Assembly: GCA_017644045.1 (NCBI GenBank)
Contig: JAEPMI010000006.1
Coordinates: 529,314-593,313, forward strand
DNA from: Deltaproteobacteria bacterium
Lineage (GTDB): Bacteria; Myxococcota_A; Polyangia; Polyangiales; Houyiibacteriaceae
Direction: 5' to 3'
Length of the DNA stretch: 64,000 nt
Of this stretch, positions 34,692 to 42,886 are shown piece after piece. Every line of letters begins with the position of its first letter. Position 1 is the stretch's first letter. The position numbers and the translations under genes are program-made. Below the pieces are notes generated by a model, which saw nothing but the letters and a program-made list of their open reading frames with translations, made no database searches and had not been told where the DNA came from.

Positions 34692-35894
34692 TCACCCGAG
34701 GATCATCGACTCGGGGAGCAGCTCGCCGCGCTCGAAACGACCGAGCGACCAACGGTGGAAGAGCTCGCGCTCTTCGTTCTTCAGCAGGTAGCGCGCGGTC
34801 AGCAGACCGATGATGGGCGCGATCATGAAGCCGTGGCCCATGAAGCCGCACAACAGGATGAGCCCCTCGAGCGAGTCCACTCGTCCGATGATCGGGCTCC
34901 CGTCGGGCGTCAGGTCGTAGCAGCCGGCCCACTGGCGCAGCACGCGCACCGAGCCGAGGATCGGCATCGTTCGCGTGAGCGCCTTGGCGTAGAGACCGAG
35001 GAAACGCAGCGAGCTCCGCTGGTCCACGCCGGGCGGTACGCGCGCGTTCGACACGCCGCCGACGATCTCGCCGCGCATCGACTGGCTGAAGTAGAGGCCG
35101 CTCTCCAGATCGGCGACGAGCGGGCCGAGGAAGGGCTTGAGTGGCTCGGTGCTGCAGATCTCGTGGCGGTGCGGGTGGTTCGGGAGCTCCAGCCCCAGCG
35201 GCGCGGCGACCTCCGGGCTCCAGGCGCCGGTCGCCAGGATCACCAGGGGCGCGCGGATGTGCTTCTCCTGGCCGAGGCTCTCGACCCGCTGCGATCGGAG
35301 CAGGGCGCCACTCATCGCGCCGCCGGTCGCTTCGAGCTCCGCGTCGACGAAGGGGTGCACCGTCACCCCGAGTCGCTGGCATGCCCGCGCGTAGCCCCAG
35401 ACGAAGGGCCAGGGGAAGACGACCGCGTCATCGGGGTTGTAGCTGCCGGCCTCGATCCCGGAGACGTCGATCTCCGGGACGATGGAGAGGATCTCGGACG
35501 GGCCGATCATCCGGGTCGGCAGGCCGTGCGAGCGCTGAAGCGCCACCGAGGCCTCGAGCTCCGCGCGACGCTTCGCGTTGCGCGCGAGGAAGAGGTAGCC
35601 ATCGCGCCGAAGCCAGACGTTGATGCCCATCTCGGTGGCGAAGTCGTCGCAGAGCTCGAGCGAACGCTTCATCAGCTCGATGTTGGTCTCGCTCGAAAAC
35701 TGGGCGCGCACGCCGCCACCGTTGCGACCCGACGCGCCGCTGCAGAGGTAGCTCCGGTCGACGATCACGATCCGCCCCGCACCCATGCGCGCGAGGTTGT
35801 AGGCGGTGGCGAGCCCCATGATGCCCGCGCCGACGACCAGCACGTCGCAGGCGTCAGGGATCGCGTCGAAGGGTTGGGTGAGCTCTTCGGTCAC
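34692..35894 (-). CDS. FAD-dependent amine/imino-acid dehydrogenase, DAO-fold subunit (beta)
   Basis: A 400-residue flavoprotein of the DAO/sarcosine-oxidase-beta type. The FAD-binding motif DVLVVGAGIMGLATAYNLAR starts near residue 17, followed by the conserved SGASGRNGGGVRAQFSS. The late motif is YDLTPDGSPIIGRV, then GLILLCGFMGHGFM. GTG at 35894 overlaps the stop of the BFD-like gene. Together with the two upstream genes it forms a three-subunit dehydrogenase as in hydroxyproline/proline, octopine or hydrogen-cyanide-synthase-type enzymes; this subunit would oxidise the substrate C-N bond. The exact substrate is not predictable. Confidence 0.85.
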   Translation of the reverse strand: MTEELTQPFDAIPDACDVLVVGAGIMGLATAYNLARMGAGRIVIVDRSYLCSGASGRNGGGVRAQFSSETNIELMKRSLELCDDFATEMGINVWLRRDGYLFLARNAKRRAELEASVALQRSHGLPTRMIGPSEILSIVPEIDVSGIEAGSYNPDDAVVFPWPFVWGYARACQRLGVTVHPFVDAELEATGGAMSGALLRSQRVESLGQEKHIRAPLVILATGAWSPEVAAPLGLELPNHPHRHEICSTEPLKPFLGPLVADLESGLYFSQSMRGEIVGGVSNARVPPGVDQRSSLRFLGLYAKALTRTMPILGSVRVLRQWAGCYDLTPDGSPIIGRVDSLEGLILLCGFMGHGFMIAPIIGLLTARYLLKNEERELFHRWSLGRFERGELLPESMILG

Positions 35895-36178
35895 GGGCCG
35901 TCTCCGTCGTCGACGAGCCGCGCGAGGTCCGCCAACGCGATGGGGCGAATCGGGGGTCGAGGCGTGATCGGTTTGGTCGGTGGATCGCCACCGCGCTCCA
36001 CGAGCAGGCGCGCACAGAGCGCGACGCACTGCTTTCCCTGACAGAAGCCGGTGCCGAAGCCCGTGTAGCGTTTGAGCGACTCCAGGTCGCGGTGGCCACG
36101 GGCGATGGCCTCGTCGACCTGGTGGAGCGTCACGTCCTCGCAACGACAGACGATGACCTTGTCGCGCTTGGTGCTCAC
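35891..36178 (-). CDS. BFD-like [2Fe-2S] subunit of the dehydrogenase
   Basis: A 95-residue iron-sulfur protein. The C-x-C pair VCRCEDVT near residue 11 and GFCQGKQC near residue 46 match the bacterioferritin-associated-ferredoxin-like [2Fe-2S] domain, here as a free gamma-type subunit; in other organisms it is often fused to the alpha subunit. Start GTG at 36178 overlaps the alpha stop, and its stop overlaps the beta start, so all three are translationally coupled. It should shuttle electrons between the two flavins. Confidence 0.85.
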   Translation of the reverse strand: MSTKRDKVIVCRCEDVTLHQVDEAIARGHRDLESLKRYTGFGTGFCQGKQCVALCARLLVERGGDPPTKPITPRPPIRPIALADLARLVDDGDGP

Positions 36179-37449
36179 TGCGCCACCGCCCGTCCGGCGC
36201 GCACGGCCTGGGCCGCGGCGGCCTCGCCGCGCCGTCCGGTGCAGCGACCGATCGCGAAGAGGGTCGGGTCGTGGGTTCGGCCCTCGTCGTCGGCGACGAC
36301 CTCGAAGACCTTGCCGGTGAAGCGGACCTCCGCACCGGCCTGCATGGCGACCTCGACGTTCGGCGCGAGCGGCCCACCCATGACCACCAGGTCGCAGTCG
36401 TAGGTCTCGCCTGCGTGGTGCGCGCGCTTCACGGCCCAGCGGCCTTCCAGCTCGACGTCGACGATGTCGTCGCCCTGCGCTGCGAAGGGCCCATGGGTCC
36501 GCGCACCCGCGTTCCGGAGCTCGCGCCCGGCGACCTTCAGTCCGCGACCGGCGCCGATGAGGAGCACGTCCTCGCCGGGGAGAATGCCCTGCCGCAGGAG
36601 CTCGAGCGCGCCCACGGCGCCGATCACGCCGGGTCGGTCGTTGCTCGGAAAGGCGACCGAGGTCTCGTTGGCGCCGGTGGCCACGACCACGCGCCGCGGC
36701 CGGAAGCGAGTCAGCCCCTCCTCGCCGAGGGTGATGACCCAGCGCACCTCGTCGGGCGCTTCTTCGCGGTGGGTGAAACCCGCCCCGACCTCGTGGAAGA
36801 CCCCGACGACCGCTGACCTTCGCCGGTCGACGGGCGGCCCCTTCTCGACGACCGGATCGAAGACCAACGCGGCCAGGCCGCCCAGCCGGCGAGGCTCGAT
36901 GAGCACGACCTTCGCCCCGGCGCGGACCGCCTCGTTCGCGCAGCGCAGCCCCGCGTTGCCGCCACCGATCACGAGAACGTCGACGTCTTCGTCGCGCACG
37001 TCGCGCGCCGCGTCGACCCGATCGGGCAGCTTCCCCACCCCGGCGATCTGCCGCGCGATCTTCTTCATCAGGCGGTTGGCCGGCGCGAAGCGCGTGAACA
37101 TGTGGTGGTGGTCGAGCCCCTCGGGGTAGGCGATGTCGGTGAGCGCGAGGACGTCGAGCGCGGCGGAGCCGATCACGTTCTGGGTCTCGATGCGCATGCC
37201 CTCGCGCGCGGTCAGGGTGCAGCTCGGGACGTTGGGCACACCGTCGACCCGGAGCAGGCAGCCGTCGCAGCGGCCGACGAAGCACTGCGGTCCGCGGGGC
37301 CGGTGGTACTTCACGCTGCGCCCGAAGAGCCAGCGACCGGAGGCGACCAGCGCCGTGGCGACGTTCTCACCGGCCTCGGCGCGCACCTTCTTCCCGTCGA
37401 CGCGAAGGGTCACGACGTCGCGGAGCGGGTCGATGCGGCGGGCGCTCAT
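36175..37449 (-). CDS. Flavin/iron-sulfur dehydrogenase alpha subunit
   Basis: A 424-residue protein. The N-terminal about 95 residues form a [2Fe-2S] ferredoxin-like domain: PRGPQCFVGRCDGCLLRVDGVPNVPSC supplies the cysteines, in the style of sarcosine oxidase alpha. The rest is a pyridine-nucleotide-disulfide-oxidoreductase fold: DVLVIGGGNAGLRCANEA (near residue 157), RVVVATGANE, VLLIGAGRGLKVAG and a closing LFAIGRCTG. It lacks the aminomethyltransferase-like C-terminus of true SoxA. ATG at 37449; it is the first gene of the three-gene operon. Confidence 0.87.
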   Translation of the reverse strand: MSARRIDPLRDVVTLRVDGKKVRAEAGENVATALVASGRWLFGRSVKYHRPRGPQCFVGRCDGCLLRVDGVPNVPSCTLTAREGMRIETQNVIGSAALDVLALTDIAYPEGLDHHHMFTRFAPANRLMKKIARQIAGVGKLPDRVDAARDVRDEDVDVLVIGGGNAGLRCANEAVRAGAKVVLIEPRRLGGLAALVFDPVVEKGPPVDRRRSAVVGVFHEVGAGFTHREEAPDEVRWVITLGEEGLTRFRPRRVVVATGANETSVAFPSNDRPGVIGAVGALELLRQGILPGEDVLLIGAGRGLKVAGRELRNAGARTHGPFAAQGDDIVDVELEGRWAVKRAHHAGETYDCDLVVMGGPLAPNVEVAMQAGAEVRFTGKVFEVVADDEGRTHDPTLFAIGRCTGRRGEAAAAQAVRAGRAVAQ

Positions 37450-37630
37450 CGCCGGGACCCTACACCCGTTCGGGGCTCGGTTTCGTTCGTCGCCGTGGCC
37501 GGTCTCACGCTCCCATGGCACCCTGAGCCCGATGCGCGACACCGAACCCATCTGATCCGGTCCCCACCGTGGACTGGCGCTGCTGGTCGCGCTGCTGGGC
37601 GTCGAGCTCTTCGACGAGCTCGCCAGCGGT

Positions 37631-38704
37631 GTGCCGATGGTGTCGTTTGCCGAGCTCGCGGAATCGCTCGAGCTGGGCACGGCCGGGCTCGCCGGCGCGC
37701 TCCTCTTCGTGCCCGGCATGCTGGCCATGTTGGTCGAGCCCTGGCTCTTCGTGCTCGCCGACCGCTGGCCCCGGAAGCCCTTCGTCGCAGGCGGGCTCGC
37801 CGCGATGGGCATCGGCATCGGGCTCGCGAGCCTGGCCCACGATCCGTGGGTGCTGATGGGCGCGGTCACCTTGGCGTGGATCGGCAGCGGCGCGGCCGTG
37901 GCGCTCGGCCAGGCCACGCTGGCCGACGCGCGACCCGACGATCGCGAGCGCGCCCTCGCGCGATGGACCCTCGCAGGTGAGGTCGGCGATCTGGCGGCGC
38001 CGCTCGTGCTCGGGGTCTTCGCCTTCGTGGGCTGGGGGTGGCGAGCCGGCGGGGTGGCGGTGGGCGCGCTCCTCGTCGTGTGGGCGCTCGGGCTCGGGAC
38101 CGCTCCCTTTCCTCCGCCGGGCTCGACCGAGGACGAGGCCGAGGGCTCGCTCCGGGAGGCGCTCCGTCACCGAGGGCTGATGGGGTGGCTCGCGGCCGCG
38201 GCGCTCTGCGAGCTCCTCGACGAGATCGTCGTGGTGTTCGCGTCCATCCATCTGCGGGACGCGCTCGGGCTCGACCCCGCGGCGCGCTCACTGGTCATCG
38301 GCGCCGGCATCGTCGGTGCGATCGCGGGGGCGGCGATGACCGAGCGCCTGCTCGCGCGGGTCGATGCGATGAGGCTGCTCTTCGGCAGCTCGGTCGCGTG
38401 CGCGCTGGCCCTCGCCGCATGGATCGTCGCGCCCGATGCCTGGTCCTCGGGTGCGCTCTTCGCGTTGGTCGGCGCGACGGCGGCGCCGATGTACCCGCTG
38501 GTGTTCGCGCGCGCCTACGCCGCCCTCCCCGGCCGGTCCGGGACGGTCCACGCCGCGGCCCACGCCTTCACACCCGTGATGCTCGCGCTCCCGGTCGGGC
38601 TCGGTTGGATCGCGGACGCCTGGGGCGCGCACTGGGCGCTGGGCGCGCTCCTCGCGCAGCCCGTCGGCCTGGCGCTGATCGCCGCCTGGCAGGTGCGCCG
38701 CTAG
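37631..38704 (+). CDS. MFS transporter; first helix lies behind an in-frame stop
   Basis: A major-facilitator-type permease with about 11 helices from GTG 37631 (357 residues), of unknown substrate. The frame upstream of the GTG encodes a clear missing first helix, GLALLVALLGVELFDELASG, but the nearest in-frame ATG (37532) is cut off by TGA at 37553-37555 after MRDTEPI. No ATG, GTG or TTG lies between the stop and that helix; only CTG could start it. This is either a recent nonsense mutation, a sequencing error or a non-standard start. The stop overlaps the convergent lipoprotein stop. Confidence 0.7.
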   Translation: MPMVSFAELAESLELGTAGLAGALLFVPGMLAMLVEPWLFVLADRWPRKPFVAGGLAAMGIGIGLASLAHDPWVLMGAVTLAWIGSGAAVALGQATLADARPDDRERALARWTLAGEVGDLAAPLVLGVFAFVGWGWRAGGVAVGALLVVWALGLGTAPFPPPGSTEDEAEGSLREALRHRGLMGWLAAAALCELLDEIVVVFASIHLRDALGLDPAARSLVIGAGIVGAIAGAAMTERLLARVDAMRLLFGSSVACALALAAWIVAPDAWSSGALFALVGATAAPMYPLVFARAYAALPGRSGTVHAAAHAFTPVMLALPVGLGWIADAWGAHWALGALLAQPVGLALIAAWQVRR

Positions 38705-39648
38705 TCGGTCTCGGAGTCCGTCTCGGAGTCGGAGTCCGTCTCGGCCGGCGTGTCGGAGTCGGAGTCGGCCGCCGGCGTCTCGGAGTCGGAGTCGGTCTCG
38801 GTCGTCGGCGTCTCGGAGTCGGAGTCCGTAGCAGTGGGAGACCCAGCCGGCGTGATCACCAAGTCGAGCGTCTGGCTCCCGCCCTCGTCCAGCGTCACCT
38901 CGACGCTCGCGTCGACGTTCCCGTAGACCGGGTGCCACGCGCGAATGGTCACGGGCATGCCGGTGGGCACGTTCGGGAGCGTGAAGGCTCCGTCGTCCTC
39001 GGTGACCGTGTGGACCGGGCGGTAGAGCACGACCACGTCGGTCCGACCGCAGGGCGAGCCGAAGCCGCAGAGCAAGGGGGTCACCCCGCCGCGCTCCATG
39101 GTGAACTCCACCGACTCGCCGTGCTGGACGCCCTGCATGAAGGCCGAGGGCCCGAGGCGCGGAAGGAAGGGGTGCTGGGTCTCGTTGCGGACCACGAGTT
39201 GGTCGCCCTTGGTCGCCGTGATCAACGCCGGCCGGAGCCGGCAGTCGGTGATCGTGACCACGTGCTCCTTCGGCTCGGTCTCGCCGAGGCGCTCGGTGAA
39301 CTCGTCGGCGTCTTCGGCGGTCGCGGCGACCATCATGCCCCGCAGGCCTCGGTTCTCACCCAGCGCCAGTGGGTAGCGGTCGTCCTCGCCGATCGGGGCG
39401 CAGTGCTCCGGGAGCGGCGAGGTCGCCTGCGCTCCGGAGAGCGCCTCGAGCGGGTACGCCGGGAGCGCGAAGCCCTCGGCGAGCCGGACGCGACCGGAGA
39501 CCGTGCCCACTCGGGCTTCGCCCGCGGGGACCGGGGTCTCGGTCTCCGTCGTCGCGGTCTCGTCGTCGTCCGTGGCCGCCGCGTCGTCGTCCCCGCAGGC
39601 GAGGCCTGCGAGGGACAGAGCGACCAGGAGCGGACCGAAGCGGCGCAT
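38701..39648 (-). CDS. Cupredoxin-like lipoprotein coupled to nuoN
   Basis: A 315-residue predicted lipoprotein (signal ending LSLAGLAC). A Thr/Glu/Asp linker leads to a beta-rich domain of about 200 residues. It contains GDQLVVRNETQHPFLPRLG, RGGVTPLLCGFGSPC and VTIRAWHPVYGNVD, resembling a cupredoxin followed by a carboxypeptidase-regulatory-like Ig fold. The C-terminus is a repeat tail of Thr/Asp/Ser/Glu. The ATG overlaps the nuoN stop by one base (TGATG), which suggests translational coupling with complex I. A role as a periplasmic electron carrier or assembly helper is inference. Confidence 0.7.
   Translation of the reverse strand: MRRFGPLLVALSLAGLACGDDDAAATDDDETATTETETPVPAGEARVGTVSGRVRLAEGFALPAYPLEALSGAQATSPLPEHCAPIGEDDRYPLALGENRGLRGMMVAATAEDADEFTERLGETEPKEHVVTITDCRLRPALITATKGDQLVVRNETQHPFLPRLGPSAFMQGVQHGESVEFTMERGGVTPLLCGFGSPCGRTDVVVLYRPVHTVTEDDGAFTLPNVPTGMPVTIRAWHPVYGNVDASVEVTLDEGGSQTLDLVITPAGSPTATDSDSETPTTETDSDSETPAADSDSDTPAETDSDSETDSETD
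38704..38841 (-). repeat. DSDSETP-coding repeat tail
   Basis: About 46 codons at the end of the lipoprotein gene consist of imperfect GAGTCGGAGTC-type repeats (plus-strand view) encoding DSDSETP and DSDSDTP units. They form a negatively charged, probably flexible tail. Confidence 0.75.
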
Positions 39649-41135
39649 CACCCCGCGAAGAGCTGCTCGGCGGCGGCGATCGCCAGGTCGAGCATGCTTC
39701 CGGGCATCAGCCCCATGTCCATCACGAGCAAGCCACTGATGACCAGCGCGGCGGTCACCGAGCCCGAACGCATCGGCACGGCCACGGGCTCCCCGGGGAC
39801 GGGGTCCTTCATGAACATCGCGACGATGACGCGCAGGTAGTAGAAGGCGCCGATGGCGCTCGCGAGTACGCCGAGAATGGCGAGCCAGACGAAGCCACCG
39901 CCCGCTTCGACCGCGGCGCTGAACACGTAGTACTTGCCGAAGAACCCAGCGGTGGGCGGGAAGCCCATCAAGGTGAGCACGCCGATGACCATCGGCAGCG
40001 CCGCGAGCGGGTGCCGGCGACCGACGCCCGCGAGGTCGTCGAAGCTGACCGCCTCGCGGCCGCGCGAGCCCATCAGGATGAGCGAGCCGAACGCGAGCAC
40101 GTTCGAGACCGTGTAGGCCATCAGGTAGAAGAGGACCGCGCTGATCGCCTTCTCACCGACGACCGAAGCGGCGGCCATGCCGACCAGGAGGTAGCCAGCG
40201 TGGGCGATCGACGAGTAGGCCAGCATGCGCTTGATGCTGGTCTGACCGACCGCGGCGAGGTTGCCGTAGACCATCGTGACGACGGCCAGGCCGGCGAGGA
40301 TGGGCGGCCAGCCACCGGCGCTCGACGCGCTGAGGTCGTCGCCGAAGGCGGTGATGACCACGCGGACGAAGACCGCGAAGGCGGCGGCCTTGACCACGAC
40401 CGACATGAAGGTGGTCGCGGGGGTCGGCGCGCCCTCGTAGACGTCCGGCGTCCACATGTGGAAGGGCACCGCGCTGACCTTGAAGGCCAGGCCGACGAGC
40501 ACGAGCAGCAGGCCCATCAGGAGGAGCTTGATGTCCGCGTCGCCCGCGGCGACGGTCGCGCCGATGCCGGCGAAGTCCGTGTGGGTGGTCGCGGCGTAGA
40601 TGAGCGCCGAGCCGAAGAGGAGGATCGCGGCGGCGAAGGAGCCGAGCAGGAAGTACTTCAGCGCGCCCTCGATCGAGCGGGGGCTGCCGCGGCGGAAGCC
40701 CGCGAGGGCGTAGACGCCGAGGGACATCGTCTCGAGCCCGACGAAGAGCGTGAGCATGTCCGTCGCCCGGGCGAGCACCATCGCGCCGAAGGCGCTGAAG
40801 ATGACCAGGACGTAGAACTCACCGCGCTCGAGGCCGTGCTCGCGGAGGTAGCCGCCGGCGAGCAGGGCGCTGAGACCACCACCGAGGCCGATGGCGACGT
40901 CGAAGAAGAGGCCGAGGCGATCGGTGGCGAGGAAGGCTCCGAAGACCTCCGGCACGTCGACCGGGTCCTTGCCCGAGAGCAGCGCGAAGAGCGACACGCC
41001 CGCGGAGAGGAAGAGGGTCGCCGCCGTGACGGTGGCGAGGTCGTTGCGTTCCTTGGTGAACGCATCGACGAGCATCACGAGGAGCCCACCGCCGACCAGG
41101 AGCAGAAGCGGGGAGATGGCAATCCAGGCGTTCAT
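39648..41135 (-). CDS. nuoN: NADH-quinone oxidoreductase subunit N
   Basis: Antiporter-like proton-pumping subunit of respiratory complex I in the inner membrane. It has 495 residues and about 14 helices. Conserved features include LFVGLETMSLGVYALAGFRR, with the buried Glu of helix 5; VSAVPFHMWTPDVYEGAPTP, with the His/Trp loop; and ADKI-like lysines in KAAAFAVFVRV and KRMLAYSSIAHAGYLLVG. The ATG overlaps the nuoM stop by 4 bases. The stop overlaps the lipoprotein start. Confidence 0.95.
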   Translation of the reverse strand: MNAWIAISPLLLLVGGGLLVMLVDAFTKERNDLATVTAATLFLSAGVSLFALLSGKDPVDVPEVFGAFLATDRLGLFFDVAIGLGGGLSALLAGGYLREHGLERGEFYVLVIFSAFGAMVLARATDMLTLFVGLETMSLGVYALAGFRRGSPRSIEGALKYFLLGSFAAAILLFGSALIYAATTHTDFAGIGATVAAGDADIKLLLMGLLLVLVGLAFKVSAVPFHMWTPDVYEGAPTPATTFMSVVVKAAAFAVFVRVVITAFGDDLSASSAGGWPPILAGLAVVTMVYGNLAAVGQTSIKRMLAYSSIAHAGYLLVGMAAASVVGEKAISAVLFYLMAYTVSNVLAFGSLILMGSRGREAVSFDDLAGVGRRHPLAALPMVIGVLTLMGFPPTAGFFGKYYVFSAAVEAGGGFVWLAILGVLASAIGAFYYLRVIVAMFMKDPVPGEPVAVPMRSGSVTAALVISGLLVMDMGLMPGSMLDLAIAAAEQLFAG

Positions 41136-42886
41136 CGAACGACCTCGCGAGCAGCGCCCTGCTGGAGCGCGGCGAAGGGGGGAGAGTCGGGCTCGGAGTC
41201 GGCGGCGGCCTCGGCGGCCGGCGCCTCTTCTGCGGCGGCCTCATCGGCAGCCGGCTGAAGCGCGCGCTCCGGGTGGAGCAAGCGGAGCGAGTCGTCGGTG
41301 CTGCTCGATTCCCACTTCGCGTCGAAGTCCGACAGGAAGGAGGTGATCGCCGGCTCCGAGCGGTCCAGGAACGTGCTGGGGTGCCAGCCGATCCAGAAGA
41401 TGAAGAGGATGAGCGGCGAGAGCGCGATCCACTCGCGACGGGTCAGATCCGCCAGCCCTTGGTTCTCCTTCTTGGAGAGCGGGCCCCAGAACATCTTCAG
41501 GGTCGCGTGGAGCATGTAGATGGCGGCGAGAATGACGCCGGTGGCGGCGACGACGGTGAAGATGGTGCCCCACTGGCCGTAGCCGATGAACCCGCGGTTC
41601 GAGAAGAACGCGCCGGCCATGATGAGGAACTCACCGATGAAGCCGTTGGTGCCGGGCAGGCCGATGGAGCTCATCGCCACGAGGACGAAGACCGCGGCGT
41701 ACCAGGGCATGACCTTGGCGAGGCCACCGAAGGCGTCGATGTCCCGCGTGTGGCGACGCTCGTAGATGACGCCGACCAGGAGGAAGAGCGCGCCGGTCGA
41801 CACGCCGTGGTTCACCATCTGGATGAGCGCGCCGTTCAGGCCGTGCGGGGTCATCGCGAAGATGCCCAGCGCGATGAAGCCCATGTGGCTGACCGAGCTG
41901 TAGGCGACGAGCTTCTTGACGTCCTTCTGGACCCAGGCGCAGTAGGCGCCGTAGACGATGCCGATGAGACCGAGGATGGCGATCGTCGGCCCGAGGTACT
42001 GGCTCGCCAGCGGGAAGAGCGGCATCGCGAAGCGCAGGAACCCGTAGGTGCCGAGCTTCAGGAGGACCGCCGCCAGGATGACCGAGCCACCGGTGGGCGC
42101 CTGGACGTGCGCGTCCGGCAACCAGGTGTGGAACGGGAACATCGGCACCTTGATCATGAACGCCAAGGCGAAGGCGCTGAAGAGCAGGAGCTGGTCCCCG
42201 AAGGGGAGCACCATGTCGTAGAGGGCGATCAGGTCGAAGGTGTAGACCCCGGTGATGTCCTCGTAGCTGCCGACCACGTACAGGATCGCCACCAGCATCA
42301 GCAGCGAGCCGACCATGGTGTAGAGGAAGAACTTCACCGCGGCGTAGACCCGGTCCTTGCCGCCCCAGATGCCGATGATGAAGTACATCGGCACGAGCAT
42401 CAGCTCCCAGAACACGTAGAAGAGGAAGAGGTCGAGCGCGAAGAACGCGCCGAGCATGCCCACCTCGAGGAGGAGGAACGACGCCGCGTACTCCTTCACC
42501 TTCGTGTCGATGCTCGTCCACGACCCGAAGAGGGCGATGGGGGTGAGCAGGGTCGTCAGCAGGACCAGCCAGAGGCTGATGCCGTCGATGCCGACCTTGT
42601 AGGAGATGCCGAGCGCCTCGACCCAGGCGACCTGCTGCACGTAGTGCATCTCGCCGCCGGCGTAGGTCGGGATGATGAGGTCACCGTCGATGACCCGGCG
42701 CATCGGCTCCTGGAGGAACTCGGCGAGCTCGGGCACGAGCAGCAGGCTCAGGGCGAACTCGAAGAGCATGAAGCCCACCGAGACGCGACGGATCGCGTTC
42801 GGCCACTGCCGCGGGAGGAAGAGCACGACCAGGGCGCCGAGGGCCGGCACCGCGAGGAGCGTGGTCAGGAGGTTGTCCGTGATCAT
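41132..42886 (-). CDS. nuoM: NADH-quinone oxidoreductase subunit M
   Basis: Second antiporter-like subunit of complex I. It has 584 residues and about 14 helices. Key motifs are FYVFWELMLVPMYFIIGIWGG (Glu of helix 5), KVPMFPFHTWLPDAHVQAPT and KKLVAYSSVSHMGFIALGIF. The C-terminal about 70 residues after the last helix are Ala/Glu/Pro-rich, beyond the usual end of NuoM (about 500-510 residues). The ATG overlaps the nuoL stop by 4 bases. Confidence 0.95.
   Translation of the reverse strand: MITDNLLTTLLAVPALGALVVLFLPRQWPNAIRRVSVGFMLFEFALSLLLVPELAEFLQEPMRRVIDGDLIIPTYAGGEMHYVQQVAWVEALGISYKVGIDGISLWLVLLTTLLTPIALFGSWTSIDTKVKEYAASFLLLEVGMLGAFFALDLFLFYVFWELMLVPMYFIIGIWGGKDRVYAAVKFFLYTMVGSLLMLVAILYVVGSYEDITGVYTFDLIALYDMVLPFGDQLLLFSAFALAFMIKVPMFPFHTWLPDAHVQAPTGGSVILAAVLLKLGTYGFLRFAMPLFPLASQYLGPTIAILGLIGIVYGAYCAWVQKDVKKLVAYSSVSHMGFIALGIFAMTPHGLNGALIQMVNHGVSTGALFLLVGVIYERRHTRDIDAFGGLAKVMPWYAAVFVLVAMSSIGLPGTNGFIGEFLIMAGAFFSNRGFIGYGQWGTIFTVVAATGVILAAIYMLHATLKMFWGPLSKKENQGLADLTRREWIALSPLILFIFWIGWHPSTFLDRSEPAITSFLSDFDAKWESSSTDDSLRLLHPERALQPAADEAAAEEAPAAEAAADSEPDSPPFAALQQGAAREVVR

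Noticed and set aside
38704-38841. Possible CRISPR-like repeat
   Set aside because: Short DSDSETP codon repeats at the end of a lipoprotein gene, without spacers.
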